Shown piece after piece: positions 34,675-43,283 of a stretch of 64,000 nt of DNA. A program made the position numbers and the translations under genes. Every line of letters starts with the position of its first letter. Within the stretch, counting starts at the first letter, position 1. The notes below the pieces were generated by a model that was not told where the DNA came from, ran no database searches, and saw nothing but the letters and a program-made list of their open reading frames with translations. Origin of the DNA: Labedella phragmitis (lineage in GTDB: Bacteria; Actinomycetota; Actinomycetes; Actinomycetales; Microbacteriaceae); contig NZ_RZNB01000007.1 in assembly GCF_004078635.1 (NCBI RefSeq), forward strand, positions 62,001 through 126,000, in the 5' to 3' direction.

Positions 34675-35720
34675 TCCGCATCTCGCGATACACGATGCTC
34701 GCGCTCGCGGGGCTCTTCTCGCTCTACCACGTTTTCCGCGGTGTCATCACGCTGAACGTTCCGGAGTCCCCGTGGCCGAGCATCGTCGCGATGGTGCTCT
34801 ACGTCGTCGCGACGACCATGAGCCTCTGGCCGAACTCCCCCGTCCAGATGCCTCTCTGGCTCGCCTTCTTCAATCTCGCGACGTCGATCGCGCTGTGCCT
34901 CCTCGTGACGAGCGAGCTGGATCCCGCGGTCAACAACGGCTACGCGACGTGGCACGTCGCATCGGTCGGGACGCTCATGACGATCACGGCCGCGCGTCGC
35001 CGCGAGTGGACGGCGTGGGCGGGGGTCGCCTTCCTCACCGTGCAGTCGGTCGTCTGGTCGGGCGTCGAAACCGCGCTCGAGATCGGGGTCACGGGCTCCG
35101 TCTGGTGGGTGGCGATCGCGATCGTGATCGCCCGCGCCCTCGCGCGAGCCGGGCGCGACGCCGAGAAACTCGTCCTCGCGGAGCGTGCTGCGGCGGAGTG
35201 GCAGGCCGCTCAGGACGCGCACTTCAACGAGCGCGCCCGCCGACTCGACGAGGCGTCGAGGCTCGCGGGTCCGACGCTCCGGCGGATCGTCCTGTCGGGC
35301 GGCGACCTCACGGCGCACGAGCGGGAGGACGCACGAATGCTCGAGGCGGCCCTCCGGGACGAGATCCGCGGGCGCCGACTCCTGAACGAGGCCGTGCGTC
35401 GCGAGGTGCTCGCCGCTCGCCGTCGGGGCACGACGGTGTCGCTCCTCGACGAGGGGACGATCGACGACCTGCCGCAGGAGGAGCTCGACCGGGTGCTCTC
35501 CGTCGTGGCCACCTCGGTCGCCGAGACGAAGACGGAACGCCTCATCGTCCGTACGGCTCCGCTCGACTCGACCGCGGCCGTCACGCTCGTCGGGCTGTCG
35601 AAGCCGGCGCCGGGCTCGGACGATCCGGACGACGACGTCGACCTGTGGCGCGAGGTGCCGCGCGTGGTGGGCGAGGAACCCGCGCTGAGGCGTTGTCAGG
35701 GAACGATCGAGTCCACGTAG
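34671..35720 (+). CDS. Membrane protein with kinase-like layout, no recognised catalytic motifs
   Basis: A 349-residue protein coupled to the kinase gene by a GTGA overlap. The first 160 residues have five or six hydrophobic segments, like the sensor half of the kinase. Residues about 165-260 are charged and helical, and a compact C-terminal domain follows (TTVSLLDEGTIDDLP ... LIVRTAPLDSTAAVTLVGL). No phospho-acceptor His box, N-box or G-box is seen. It may be a degenerate kinase or an accessory sensor for the system. Its 3' end overlaps the convergent SDR gene by 25 nt. Function unknown. Confidence 0.75.
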   Translation: MIRISRYTMLALAGLFSLYHVFRGVITLNVPESPWPSIVAMVLYVVATTMSLWPNSPVQMPLWLAFFNLATSIALCLLVTSELDPAVNNGYATWHVASVGTLMTITAARRREWTAWAGVAFLTVQSVVWSGVETALEIGVTGSVWWVAIAIVIARALARAGRDAEKLVLAERAAAEWQAAQDAHFNERARRLDEASRLAGPTLRRIVLSGGDLTAHEREDARMLEAALRDEIRGRRLLNEAVRREVLAARRRGTTVSLLDEGTIDDLPQEELDRVLSVVATSVAETKTERLIVRTAPLDSTAAVTLVGLSKPAPGSDDPDDDVDLWREVPRVVGEEPALRRCQGTIEST

Positions 35721-36490
35721 CCGCCGTCGACGCGCACGGCGGCACCCGTCGTCGCCGACGCGAGCGGCGAGGAGAGGTAGACCACCAGGTTCGCGATCTC
35801 CTCGGGTTCGATAAGGCGCTGGAGCAGGGACTGCGGGCGGTGGAGTCGCATGAACTCCCGCTGGGCCTCGTCCCAGGGCAGTGACCGGTCGACGAGTTCG
35901 TAGACGAAGTCCTCGACGCCGCCGGTGTGCGTGGGGCCGGCGATGACCGAGTTCACGGTGACCCCGGTTCCTGCCGCTTCCTTGGCGAAGCCACGAGACA
36001 CCGCGAGGAGTGCGGTCTTGGACATGCCGTAGTGGATCATCTCGCGGGGGATGACGATCGCGGAGTCGCTCGCGATGTCGAGGACGCGGCCCCAGCCGCG
36101 CTGCATCATCCCGGGGAGGTAGGTGCGGATGAGGCGCACGGCGGAGAGCACGTTGACCTCGAAGTAGCGACGCCACTCGTCGTCGTCGATGGAGAGGGCC
36201 TCGGCGGCACCGAAGACGCCCAGATTGTTCACGAGGATGTCGATGTCCGGCAGCGCGGTCAATGCCGCATCGACACCGGCATCGGTCGTCACGTCGGCCA
36301 CGACGGGGACGAGTTCCGCGCCCGGCACCCGCTCGGCGATCTCTCCGATCGCCCGCGAAACCGTGTCCTCGCTGCGCCCGTTGACGCCGACGCGCGCGCC
36401 GGAGCCCGCGAGTCCCACGGCGATCGCCGCTCCGATACCCTGCGTCGACCCCGTGACGAGGGCCGTCTTCCCGCTCACATCGATCTGCAT
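35696..36490 (-). CDS. Short-chain dehydrogenase/reductase (SDR)
   Basis: A 264-residue classical SDR. The cofactor loop TGSTQGIGAAIA, NNLG after strand 4, active-site Ser near SDSA and YGMSK (Tyr-x-x-x-Lys) are present. The Arg/Asn in GVNGRSED hints at NADPH preference. The ATG at 36490 is chosen for GGAGGA 7 nt upstream. It follows the LLM monooxygenase gene by 58 nt on the same strand. The substrate is unknown. Confidence 0.9.
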   Translation of the reverse strand: MQIDVSGKTALVTGSTQGIGAAIAVGLAGSGARVGVNGRSEDTVSRAIGEIAERVPGAELVPVVADVTTDAGVDAALTALPDIDILVNNLGVFGAAEALSIDDDEWRRYFEVNVLSAVRLIRTYLPGMMQRGWGRVLDIASDSAIVIPREMIHYGMSKTALLAVSRGFAKEAAGTGVTVNSVIAGPTHTGGVEDFVYELVDRSLPWDEAQREFMRLHRPQSLLQRLIEPEEIANLVVYLSSPLASATTGAAVRVDGGYVDSIVP

Positions 36491-36548
36491 GCCCCCATCC
36501 TCCTCCATGAGAGGGCGGCCGTGCCTGGAGCGCCGTGCGGCCGGGGCG

Positions 36549-37934
36549 TCAGCCCGCGGCCGATCGGGGCGTCACACGGTGCCGCGATCCCGGGTGCTCC
36601 TCCGGCAACCGATCGCCGCGGCCGCTCAGCTTGTGGCGAAGGCTTCCGGGTGTGTACTCCTCCGGGTAGACGCCGCGTCGTCGCAACTCGGGCACGATGT
36701 GCTCCACGACGTCCTCGAAGGTTCCGGGCGTGATCGCGTAGGCGAGATTGAAACCGTCGACGTCCGTCTCCTCCACCCATTCCTGCAGGACGTCGGCGAT
36801 CTCGGTCGGTGAGCCGACGATGCGTGGGCCCAGTCCTCCGATCGCGCCCATTCGGGCGATGTCACGAACCCTGAACTCGCCGCCGTCGTCGTTCGCCTCC
36901 TGGAAATTGGCGACGGCGGACTGGATCGCGTTGCTCTCGACGTTGCCGATCGGCTCGTCGGGGTCGTACCGGGAGAGGTCGATGCCCATCCAGCCCGACA
37001 TGAAGACGAGGGCGCCCTCCTCGGAGGCGTAGCGGAGGTAGTCGGCGTGCTTCGCGTGGGCCTTCTCGCTCGTTTCGTCGGTGATGATCGTCAGGAGGGT
37101 ATAGATCTTCGCGGCGTACCGGTCGCGACCGGCCGCCTCGAGGGCGTCGCGGATGCGGCCGACCGTCGCCGCCAGTCCGGCTTTCGTCGAGGAGGCGACG
37201 AAGATCGCCTCGGCGTTCGATGCCGCGAACCGGATCCCGCGGGGGGAGGCGCCGGCCTGGTAGATGACGGGGGAGCGCTGGATCGACGGCTCCGACAGGT
37301 GGATTCCCGGGACGGTGAAATGCGTGCCCCGATGACCGATCTCGTGAACCTTGTCCGGGTCGGTGAAGATTCCGCTCTCCCGGTCGCGTACGACGGCGTC
37401 GTCCTCCCACGAGCCCTCCCAGAGCTTGTAGAGCACCTCGAGGTATTCGTCGGCGACGTCGTAGCGGTCGTCGTGCTGGAGCTGATCCTCGTGTCCCATG
37501 TTGCGGGCCGCGCTCGGGAGGTACCCGGTCACGACGTTCCAGCCGACGCGACCCTTCGTGAGGTGGTCGAGCGTCGACATGCGTCGAGCGAAGGGGTACG
37601 GGTGCTCGTACGCCGTGCCCGCTGTGATGCCGAAGCCGAGGTGTTCCGTGACGGCGGCCATGGCGGACACGAGCAGGACGGGGTCGTTGACGGGGACCTG
37701 TGCGCCGTTGCGGATCGCCGCCTCGTTGCTGCCGCCGTAGACGTCGTAGGTGCCGAGTACGTCCGCGATGAAGATGCCGTCGAAGCCACCTCGTTCGAGC
37801 AACTGCGCGAGCGAGGTCCAGTAGGCGAGGTCCGTGTACTCGCTCGACCGGTCGTCCGGGTGGCGCCACATCCCCGAAGCCTGGTGGGCGACGCAATTCA
37901 TGTCGAAGGCGTTGAAGCGGATCTGTTTGGGCAT
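36549..37934 (-). CDS. LLM-class flavin-dependent monooxygenase (NtaA/SnaA/DszA family)
   Basis: A 461-residue luciferase-like FMNH2-dependent monooxygenase of the NtaA/DszA branch. Typical are FNAFDMNCVAHQASGMWRHP at the N-terminus, ADVLGTYDVYGGS, and the TLDHLTKGRVGWNVVTGYLPSAARN region. Relatives oxidise aminopolycarboxylates, dibenzothiophene sulfone or alkyl sulfur compounds with a separate flavin reductase; none lies next to it. ATG at 37934 is used; an ATG four codons upstream is also possible. Possibly cotranscribed with the SDR gene. Confidence 0.9.
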   Translation of the reverse strand: MPKQIRFNAFDMNCVAHQASGMWRHPDDRSSEYTDLAYWTSLAQLLERGGFDGIFIADVLGTYDVYGGSNEAAIRNGAQVPVNDPVLLVSAMAAVTEHLGFGITAGTAYEHPYPFARRMSTLDHLTKGRVGWNVVTGYLPSAARNMGHEDQLQHDDRYDVADEYLEVLYKLWEGSWEDDAVVRDRESGIFTDPDKVHEIGHRGTHFTVPGIHLSEPSIQRSPVIYQAGASPRGIRFAASNAEAIFVASSTKAGLAATVGRIRDALEAAGRDRYAAKIYTLLTIITDETSEKAHAKHADYLRYASEEGALVFMSGWMGIDLSRYDPDEPIGNVESNAIQSAVANFQEANDDGGEFRVRDIARMGAIGGLGPRIVGSPTEIADVLQEWVEETDVDGFNLAYAITPGTFEDVVEHIVPELRRRGVYPEEYTPGSLRHKLSGRGDRLPEEHPGSRHRVTPRSAAG

Positions 37935-38259
37935 GCAGACGATCATGAGCGAAGCGGCGGTTTTCGTCACCCCGTGCGTCGCACGCCGTAACACGCCGAC
38001 GAGGGCCCTGCCTCGCAGACAGCCTCAGGGAGGGTGGGGCACGCGTGTCGGGGTCGGCGGGTGACCCTTCGACAGGCTCAGGGAGCGTAGGGGTGCGTCC
38101 TGGAGAACGGCGCGCGGACCCTCCAACAAGCTCAGAGACCGAGGGGCGCGTCCCGCAGACAGGCCGCGGAAGAACAACCCGCCCCAAGCGATCGCACGGA
38201 CACCCGACGCCCCCCACAAGCACACCGACCCGTACGGAGCGAAGCGACCGATTAAAAAG
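37935..38259. other. Intergenic region without genes
   Basis: This stretch upstream of the monooxygenase gene holds three degraded copies of a GACAGGCTCAGGG-type repeat between 38018 and 38141 and the A run of a minus-strand terminator at its right end. I see no credible coding sequence. The monooxygenase promoter must be in its left part but no clear -10 stood out. Confidence 0.6.
38018..38141. repeat. Three degenerate copies of a CTTCGACAGGCTCAGGG-type repeat
   Basis: The best copy is at 38065-38087 (CCCTTCGACAGGCTCAGGG and four more bases). A second at 38119-38141 matches 18 of 23 positions, and the core of a third at 38018-38034 matches 15 of 17. I recall closely similar dispersed intergenic repeats in other high-GC actinobacteria; that is memory, not a search. 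Confidence 0.6.
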
Positions 38260-38350
38260 AGAAGGGCCGGTTCTTCCCGAACCGGCCCTTCTGAAGCCCC
38301 GGGCCAGAGCAATAACCCGAATACTGCTCTGACCCGCCCCCAAAACACTC
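38252..38350 (-). ncRNA. Candidate small structured RNA downstream of accE
   Basis: On the minus strand TTGCAC (38382-38387), a 19-nt spacer and TAGGGT (38357-38362) could drive a ~100-nt RNA. It would hold an 11-bp hairpin (GGGTCAGAGCA/TGCTCTGGCCC, 38301-38335) and end in the terminator at 38253-38292. The segment is unusually AT-rich for this genome (52 % GC in the line at 38341). It may equally be just the 3' trailer of accE. The flanking 38372-38487 holds only a 30-codon reading frame without a ribosome-binding site. Confidence 0.3.
38253..38292 (-). terminator. Strong intrinsic terminator on the minus strand
   Basis: A perfect 14-bp stem AGAAGGGCCGGTTC/GAACCGGCCCTTCT with a 5-nt loop, followed on the minus strand by CTTTTTAAT. 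It ends transcription from accD-accE or from a small RNA. Confidence 0.85.
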
Positions 38351-38487
38351 GCCTCTACCCTAGTGAGGCGAATGATTGGCGGTGCAACTCTTGAGAGAGA
38401 CACCTAGCAATAAGTATTCTGTGCCGTTCGGCCCTCGGCCGCTAGTCGGCATTTTGGGGGACACGGGAGGACACGCCTCCACCAGGC

Positions 38488-38760
38488 TCACGCCCAGGGG
38501 AAACGCCAGGCGCCGGGCGCCGGCCGGAGCGGAGCGCGCAGGTTGCGCTGGGAGAGCGACCAGCGACTCCGCACGGGCCCGTCGTCGGTTGTGGCGCGAG
38601 CGGCCTCCTCCTCGAGCTGTCGGGCGATCACGACGGTGACGGCCGCGATCTCCTCGGGCGTCGCCGCCGAGGTGACCACGTGTACGGCGGACACGGGCGC
38701 GCCGAGTTCGGCGTCTTTCAGGGGTGCCGCGTGTCGTCCTGCCATGTTCGCGCCGCTCAC
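38488..38760 (-). CDS. accE: Acyl-CoA carboxylase epsilon subunit
   Basis: A 90-residue small subunit that binds actinobacterial AccA/AccD complexes and raises their activity. The recognisable core is the helix [20 protein letters not shown], followed by the Trp-containing tail SRWSLSQR...PGAWRFPW. The ATG overlaps the accD stop codon (ATGA), so the two are coupled. In relatives maf follows directly; here a 7-kb block intervenes. Confidence 0.9.
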   Translation of the reverse strand: MSGANMAGRHAAPLKDAELGAPVSAVHVVTSAATPEEIAAVTVVIARQLEEEAARATTDDGPVRSRWSLSQRNLRAPLRPAPGAWRFPWA

Positions 38761-40358
38761 AGCGGGATGTTGCCGTGCTTCTTCGGCGGGAGGCTCGCGC
38801 GCTTGCCCTTGAGCGTCCGCAGCGCCTTGATGACGGCGACTCGCGTAGCGGCCGGCTCGATGACGCCGTCGAGCTCACCGCGTTCGGCGGCCAGGAACGG
38901 GCTCGCCACGTTGTAGGTGTACTCGTTCGCGAGTCGCGTGCGAACCGCTGCGACGTCCTCGCCGGCCTCCTCCGCCCGACGGATCTCACCGCGGTACAGG
39001 ATGTTCACGGCGCCCTGGCCGCCCATGACGGCGATCTCGGCGGTCGGCCACGCGAAGTTGATGTCGGCGCCGAGTTGCTTCGACCCCATGACGATGTAGG
39101 CGCCGCCGTAGGCTTTCCGGAGGATCACGGTCACGAGTGGAACGGTGGCCTCTGCGTAGGCGTAGAGCAGCTTGGCACCGCGGCGGATGACCCCCGTCCA
39201 TTCCTGGTCCGTACCGGGAAGATAACCGGGCACGTCGACGAGCGTGAGGATCGGGATCGAGAACGCGTCGCAGAATCGCACGAACCGCGAGGCCTTCTCT
39301 CCCGCCTCGATGTTGAGGGTCCCCGCCATCTGGTTCGGCTGGTTGGCGATGATGCCGACGGTCCGACCCTCGACGCGCGCGAAGCCGATCACGATGTTGG
39401 GAGCGAAGAGGGGTTGCACTTCGAGGAAGTCCCCGCCGTCGACGACGTGCTCGATGACGATGTGCACGTCGTACGGCTGGTTGGGGGAGTCCGGGATGAG
39501 CGTGTTGAGCTTCCGGTCAGCATCGGTCGTCTCGAGTTCGACGTCCGCGGCGTATTCCGGGAGTTCCGCGAGGTTGTTGTCGGGCAGGAACCCGAGGAGC
39601 GCGCGAGCGTACTCGAGCGCGTCGTGCTCGTCCTGAGCGAGGTAATGGGCGACGCCCGACCGGGTGTTGTGGGTGAGTGCGCCGCCGAGCTCCTCCATGC
39701 CGACGTCCTCGCCGGTGACGGTCTTGATGACGTCGGGACCGGTCACGAACATCTGGCTGGTCTTGTCGACCATGATGACGAAATCGGTGAGTGCGGGGGA
39801 GTAGACAGCACCGCCGGCGGCAGGGCCCATGATGATCGAGATCTGCGGGATGACGCCCGATGCCGCGGTGTTGCGCCGGAAGATTTCCCCGTACTTCCCG
39901 AGCGCGACGACACCCTCCTGGATGCGCGCTCCGCCCGAGTCGAGGATGCCGATGATCGGGACGCCGGTGCGCAGAGCCAGGTCCATGACCTTGATGATCT
40001 TCTCGCCCGCGACCTCGCCAAGGGATCCGCCGAACGTCGTGAAGTCCTGCGAGTAGATCGCGACCTGGCGGCCGTTGATCGTTCCCGTCCCGGTGACGAC
40101 GGAGTCGCCGTACGGGCGCGACTTGTCCATGCCGAAGGCGTGGGTGCGGTGACGCACGAACTCGTCGATCTCCACGAAGCTGCCGTGATCGAGTAGTTCC
40201 GCGATGCGCTCGCGAGCGGTCATCTTGCCTTTGGCGTGCTGCTTCTTCTGAGCGGCGACGTCTGCGTCGGTGACGGCCTGCTGGTAACGATTCTTGAGGT
40301 CGGCGACTTTGCCGGCCGTCGTGAACATGTCGGGTTCGGTCGTACGCTCTTCGGTCAC
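38757..40358 (-). CDS. accD: Acyl-CoA carboxylase beta subunit (carboxyltransferase)
   Basis: A 533-residue carboxyltransferase transferring CO2 from carboxybiotin to acetyl- or propionyl-CoA. The two crotonase-like halves are complete: N-terminal [15 protein letters not shown], the oxyanion segments [10 protein letters not shown] and [13 protein letters not shown], and in the C-half [12 protein letters not shown] and [14 protein letters not shown]. The start is the GTG at 40358, 7 nt after a TAGAGT box, which argues against an upstream extension that would overlap the birA promoter. Substrate preference cannot be fixed by eye. Confidence 0.95.
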   Translation of the reverse strand: MTEERTTEPDMFTTAGKVADLKNRYQQAVTDADVAAQKKQHAKGKMTARERIAELLDHGSFVEIDEFVRHRTHAFGMDKSRPYGDSVVTGTGTINGRQVAIYSQDFTTFGGSLGEVAGEKIIKVMDLALRTGVPIIGILDSGGARIQEGVVALGKYGEIFRRNTAASGVIPQISIIMGPAAGGAVYSPALTDFVIMVDKTSQMFVTGPDVIKTVTGEDVGMEELGGALTHNTRSGVAHYLAQDEHDALEYARALLGFLPDNNLAELPEYAADVELETTDADRKLNTLIPDSPNQPYDVHIVIEHVVDGGDFLEVQPLFAPNIVIGFARVEGRTVGIIANQPNQMAGTLNIEAGEKASRFVRFCDAFSIPILTLVDVPGYLPGTDQEWTGVIRRGAKLLYAYAEATVPLVTVILRKAYGGAYIVMGSKQLGADINFAWPTAEIAVMGGQGAVNILYRGEIRRAEEAGEDVAAVRTRLANEYTYNVASPFLAAERGELDGVIEPAATRVAVIKALRTLKGKRASLPPKKHGNIPL

Positions 40359-40365
40359 GGATGTC

Positions 40366-40371
40366 ACTCTA
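40366..40371 (-). promoter_or_regulatory. -10 box (TAGAGT) of accD-accE
   Basis: TAGAGT ends 7 nt before the accD GTG on the minus strand; a leaderless start is likely. Confidence 0.5.
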
Positions 40372-40503
40372 TCCCGGGCCCGGGTGACGGCACCGTGCAC
40401 GACTTTCGACAAGAGACCGCCGCTTTGTTGGATGGATCTCCACAACGCGGAAAGCTCATCGTGTCGCCGTCGACGCCGTCGGTGCTCTCCCGAGTGCGGG
40501 CGT

Positions 40504-40509
40504 TAGCCT
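40504..40509 (+). promoter_or_regulatory. -10 box (TAGCCT) of birA
   Basis: TAGCCT ends 6 nt before the birA ATG, with no Shine-Dalgarno between. Confidence 0.5.
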
Positions 40510-40515
40510 GTCGAC

Positions 40516-41310
40516 ATGCCCGCAGATGCGCCCGATCTCGCCCTCAGTTCCGCACTCGTCCCGCGTCTCGAGTGGCGCTCATCGATCGGATCGACGAACG
40601 TCGAACTCGTCGAGCGTGCCGGAGACCCCGCCTGGCCGGATCTCTCGGTCGTCGCGACCGACGATCAGACGGCGGGGAGGGGACGCCTCGATCGGAGCTG
40701 GATCGCTCCGGCGGGATCCGCCCTCGCCGTGTCGGTGCTCTTGCGTCCGACGCTCCCGGTGCACCGCCTCGGCTGGCTCCCTCTCATCGCGGGGCTCGCC
40801 GTGGCCCGCGCCGCCGATCGCTTCATCGACTCCGCGCGCGTCTCCGTCAAGTGGCCGAACGACGTCCTCGTCGACGGACGGAAGCTCAGCGGCGTCCTCT
40901 CGGAACTCACCGCCGACGGTTCCGTCGTGGTCGGTGCCGGAGTGAACACGCGGGCGACGGAGGAGGACCTTCCGGTCTCGACGGCGACCTCCCTGGCCAT
41001 CGAGGGTGCGACGACCGTCGCCCCGGACGCGGTGCTCTCCGCCTATCTCGAGGAACTGCTGCCCCTCTATCGGTCGTTCGTCGAGCACGGCGGCGATGCG
41101 ATGGCGAGCGGCGTGCGCGCGGCCGTCTCCGAGCGGTGCGCGACGATCGGTTCGCGGATCCGACTCGAGCTGCCGGGTGACGTCGTCGTCCACGGCACTG
41201 CCCGCGGCATCGACGCTGAGGGTCGGCTCGTCGTGCAACCGGCTCACGGATCGGGACTACTGCCCGTCGCCGCGGGTGACGTGACGCACGTCCGCCCCGA
41301 CTCCGACTGA
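40516..41310 (+). CDS. birA: Biotin--[acetyl-CoA-carboxylase] ligase
   Basis: A 264-residue biotin protein ligase that activates biotin as biotinyl-AMP and attaches it to the carboxylase carrier domain. Substrate motifs SIGSTN, TAGRGRLDRSW (the GRGR adenylate loop), VKWPNDVLVDGRKLSGVL and GAGVNT are seen. The N-terminal DNA-binding domain of E. coli BirA is absent, so it does not repress transcription. It is divergent from accD, its substrate pathway. Confidence 0.95.
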   Translation: MPADAPDLALSSALVPRLEWRSSIGSTNVELVERAGDPAWPDLSVVATDDQTAGRGRLDRSWIAPAGSALAVSVLLRPTLPVHRLGWLPLIAGLAVARAADRFIDSARVSVKWPNDVLVDGRKLSGVLSELTADGSVVVGAGVNTRATEEDLPVSTATSLAIEGATTVAPDAVLSAYLEELLPLYRSFVEHGGDAMASGVRAAVSERCATIGSRIRLELPGDVVVHGTARGIDAEGRLVVQPAHGSGLLPVAAGDVTHVRPDSD

Positions 41311-41351
41311 CGCCCTCCGCCTCCACGGGCAGGCGGCATGCATACTGCACA

Positions 41352-41906
41352 ATGGGTTCCATGACCTTCGAGCCCCCTGCTCAGGCCGGCGCAGCCGTGC
41401 GCGCGGCCGGAGCGACAGAGCAGGTCGTCGCGCGCATGCACCGCAACGCGCGCGTGCTGTTCCTGCCGGCTCTCCTCTTCATCGCCCTCGTGGGTGGAAC
41501 GGTCTACCTCCTCGGGGTCGCCGAGGAGACCTGGCAGTTGGCTGGCGGTCTCGTCGTGGCCGGCCTCCTCTTCCTGTTCGGCGTGCTCGTGCCGTTCCTC
41601 TTCTGGTTGACGCGCAGCTACACCCTCACGACGAAGCGGTTGATCGTCCGTCACGGCCTCTTCACGCGCACGCGCCGCGAAGTGCTGCACTCGCGCGGTT
41701 ACTCCATCACCCTGAAGCGCGGTCCCCTGCAGACGATGCTCGGTTCGGGAACGATCGTCGTCGACGCCGGAAGCGACCGTCCCCTCGTGTTGGCCGACGC
41801 TCCGGGAGCGGTTCTCGTCCAGTCGACGCTGCACGAGCTCATCGAGCGGTCGCAGGCGAGCGGCGGCTATGGGACCGGCCCGCAGGGCGGGACGGGCCGG
41901 TTCTGA
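41352..41906 (+). CDS. PH domain-containing membrane protein
   Basis: A 184-residue protein with two hydrophobic segments (about residues 36-58 and 66-84) followed by a bacterial PH (DUF304) domain: TRSYTLTTKRLIVRHGLFTR then REVLHSRG and GSGTIVVDAGS. Such genes stand next to birA or purK in many actinobacteria; the role is unknown. Either the ATG at 41352 or the one three codons later may be the start; CATACT lies 5 nt upstream. Confidence 0.85.
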   Translation: MGSMTFEPPAQAGAAVRAAGATEQVVARMHRNARVLFLPALLFIALVGGTVYLLGVAEETWQLAGGLVVAGLLFLFGVLVPFLFWLTRSYTLTTKRLIVRHGLFTRTRREVLHSRGYSITLKRGPLQTMLGSGTIVVDAGSDRPLVLADAPGAVLVQSTLHELIERSQASGGYGTGPQGGTGRF

Positions 41907-42027
41907 CCTGATTCCGTGGCCCCGAGCAGGGGCCCCGATGGTGGAGGATGGACTCGTTGACGTCGGCGGGACGGCCGTGCCGGTGGAGGACATCCCGGCG
42001 GCCCCGAAGAGAACTGGGAGTGAGAGC

Positions 42028-43167
42028 ATGCCTCGAGTCGGAGTGATCGGTGGAGGGCAGCTCGCCCGCATGATGGTCCCGGAGGCGCTCGAGCTCGGCA
42101 TCGAGATCCGCGTCCTCGCCGAAGCGGAGGGTGCCCCGGCGTCGATCGCCGCGACGGCTGTCGGCGACTACCGCGACGTCGACGCGGTCCTGAGCTTCGC
42201 GGCCGATGTCGACGTCGTCACCTTCGACCACGAGCACGTGCCCCAGCACGTCCTCCGCGCCCTCGAGGACTCGGGCACCGTCGTCCGGCCCGGTCCCGAC
42301 GCTCTCCTCTACGCGCAGGACAAGATCCTGATGCGTCGTCGACTGCAGGAACTCGGGCTCCCCGTGCCCGAGTGGACGACGGCGTCGTCCCCGGAGGATC
42401 TCGAACGCTTCCTCGCTGACCACGGCGGCTCCGCGGTCGTGAAGACGCCGCGCGGCGGATACGACGGCAAGGGCGTGCGCGTCGTGCGTGCGGCCGCCGA
42501 CGTCGCCGATTGGTTCGCGGCTCTCGACGAGGACGGCAACGGGGGCGAGCTGCTCGTCGAGGAACTGGTGGCGTTCCGACGGGAGCTCGCGCAACTCGTC
42601 GCTCGGCGTCCGTCCGGACAGATCGAGGCATGGCCCGTCGTCGAGACGATCCAGCGCGACGGCGTGTGCGCCGAGGTGCTCGCACCGGCACCGGCCTCGG
42701 CCGGACGAGTGGCCGACGTCGCCGCGCAGATCGCCGTAGACGTCGCGGAGGGGCTCGGGGTCACGGGCGTCCTCGCCGTCGAGCTCTTCGAGACCGATGA
42801 CGACAGACTGCTCGTCAACGAGCTCGCGATGCGCCCGCACAACTCCGGGCACTGGACGCAGAACGGCTCCACGACGAGCCAGTTCGAGCAGCACGTGCGA
42901 GCCGTGCTCGACCTGCCGCTCGGAGCCACGGGCACGGTGGCGCCGTGGAGCGTGATGGTCAACGTGCTCGGGGGGCCGACCGACGGCTCCGCCCTCGTCG
43001 ATCACTACCCGGCCATGCTCGACCGTCACCCGACGGCGAAGATGCACGCGTACGGCAAGTCGCCCCGGCCGGGCCGGAAGCTCGGCCACGTGAACGTCGC
43101 CGGCGAGGAGCTCGACCAGGTCGTGTACGAGGCGCGGGCCGCTGCGGCCTTCTTCACGACCCCCTGA
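42028..43167 (+). CDS. purK: 5-(Carboxyamino)imidazole ribonucleotide synthase
   Basis: A 379-residue ATP-grasp enzyme converting AIR, bicarbonate and ATP to N5-CAIR in purine synthesis. VGVIGGGQLARMM at the N-terminus, TFDHEHVP, the ATP loop VVKTPRGGYDGKGVRVV and NELAMRPHNSGHWT are typical. The ATG at 42028 is chosen over an upstream ATG at 41938 because GGAGTG lies 7 nt before it. purE follows after 116 nt. Confidence 0.96.
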   Translation: MPRVGVIGGGQLARMMVPEALELGIEIRVLAEAEGAPASIAATAVGDYRDVDAVLSFAADVDVVTFDHEHVPQHVLRALEDSGTVVRPGPDALLYAQDKILMRRRLQELGLPVPEWTTASSPEDLERFLADHGGSAVVKTPRGGYDGKGVRVVRAAADVADWFAALDEDGNGGELLVEELVAFRRELAQLVARRPSGQIEAWPVVETIQRDGVCAEVLAPAPASAGRVADVAAQIAVDVAEGLGVTGVLAVELFETDDDRLLVNELAMRPHNSGHWTQNGSTTSQFEQHVRAVLDLPLGATGTVAPWSVMVNVLGGPTDGSALVDHYPAMLDRHPTAKMHAYGKSPRPGRKLGHVNVAGEELDQVVYEARAAAAFFTTP

Positions 43168-43270
43168 GCGCGATCCGCGGCCGGCGTCTGGGGTGGTGCC
43201 GGAGTTCGGTTTTTTCGCCGCTCGGCAGGGGAGGCTGGCGCGCCTGAACGGGCGCCCAGGGGAGTCGACC

Positions 43271-43276
43271 TAACAT
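43271..43276 (+). promoter_or_regulatory. -10 box (TAACAT) of purE
   Basis: TAACAT ends 7 nt before the purE ATG, and GTGCGTT between them offers no ribosome-binding site. Confidence 0.5.
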
Positions 43277-43283
43277 GTGCGTT

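Noticed and set aside
38360-38452. A 30-codon minus-strand ORF in the AT-rich segment after accE
   Set aside because: No ribosome-binding site, no -10 at the leaderless spacing, and no recognisable peptide; it was left inside the candidate RNA region.
37935-38487. tRNA, tmRNA, SRP or RNase P RNA in the largest gene-free region
   Set aside because: No T-arm GTTCRA with an acceptor stem, no tag-peptide frame and no SRP loop motif could be found.
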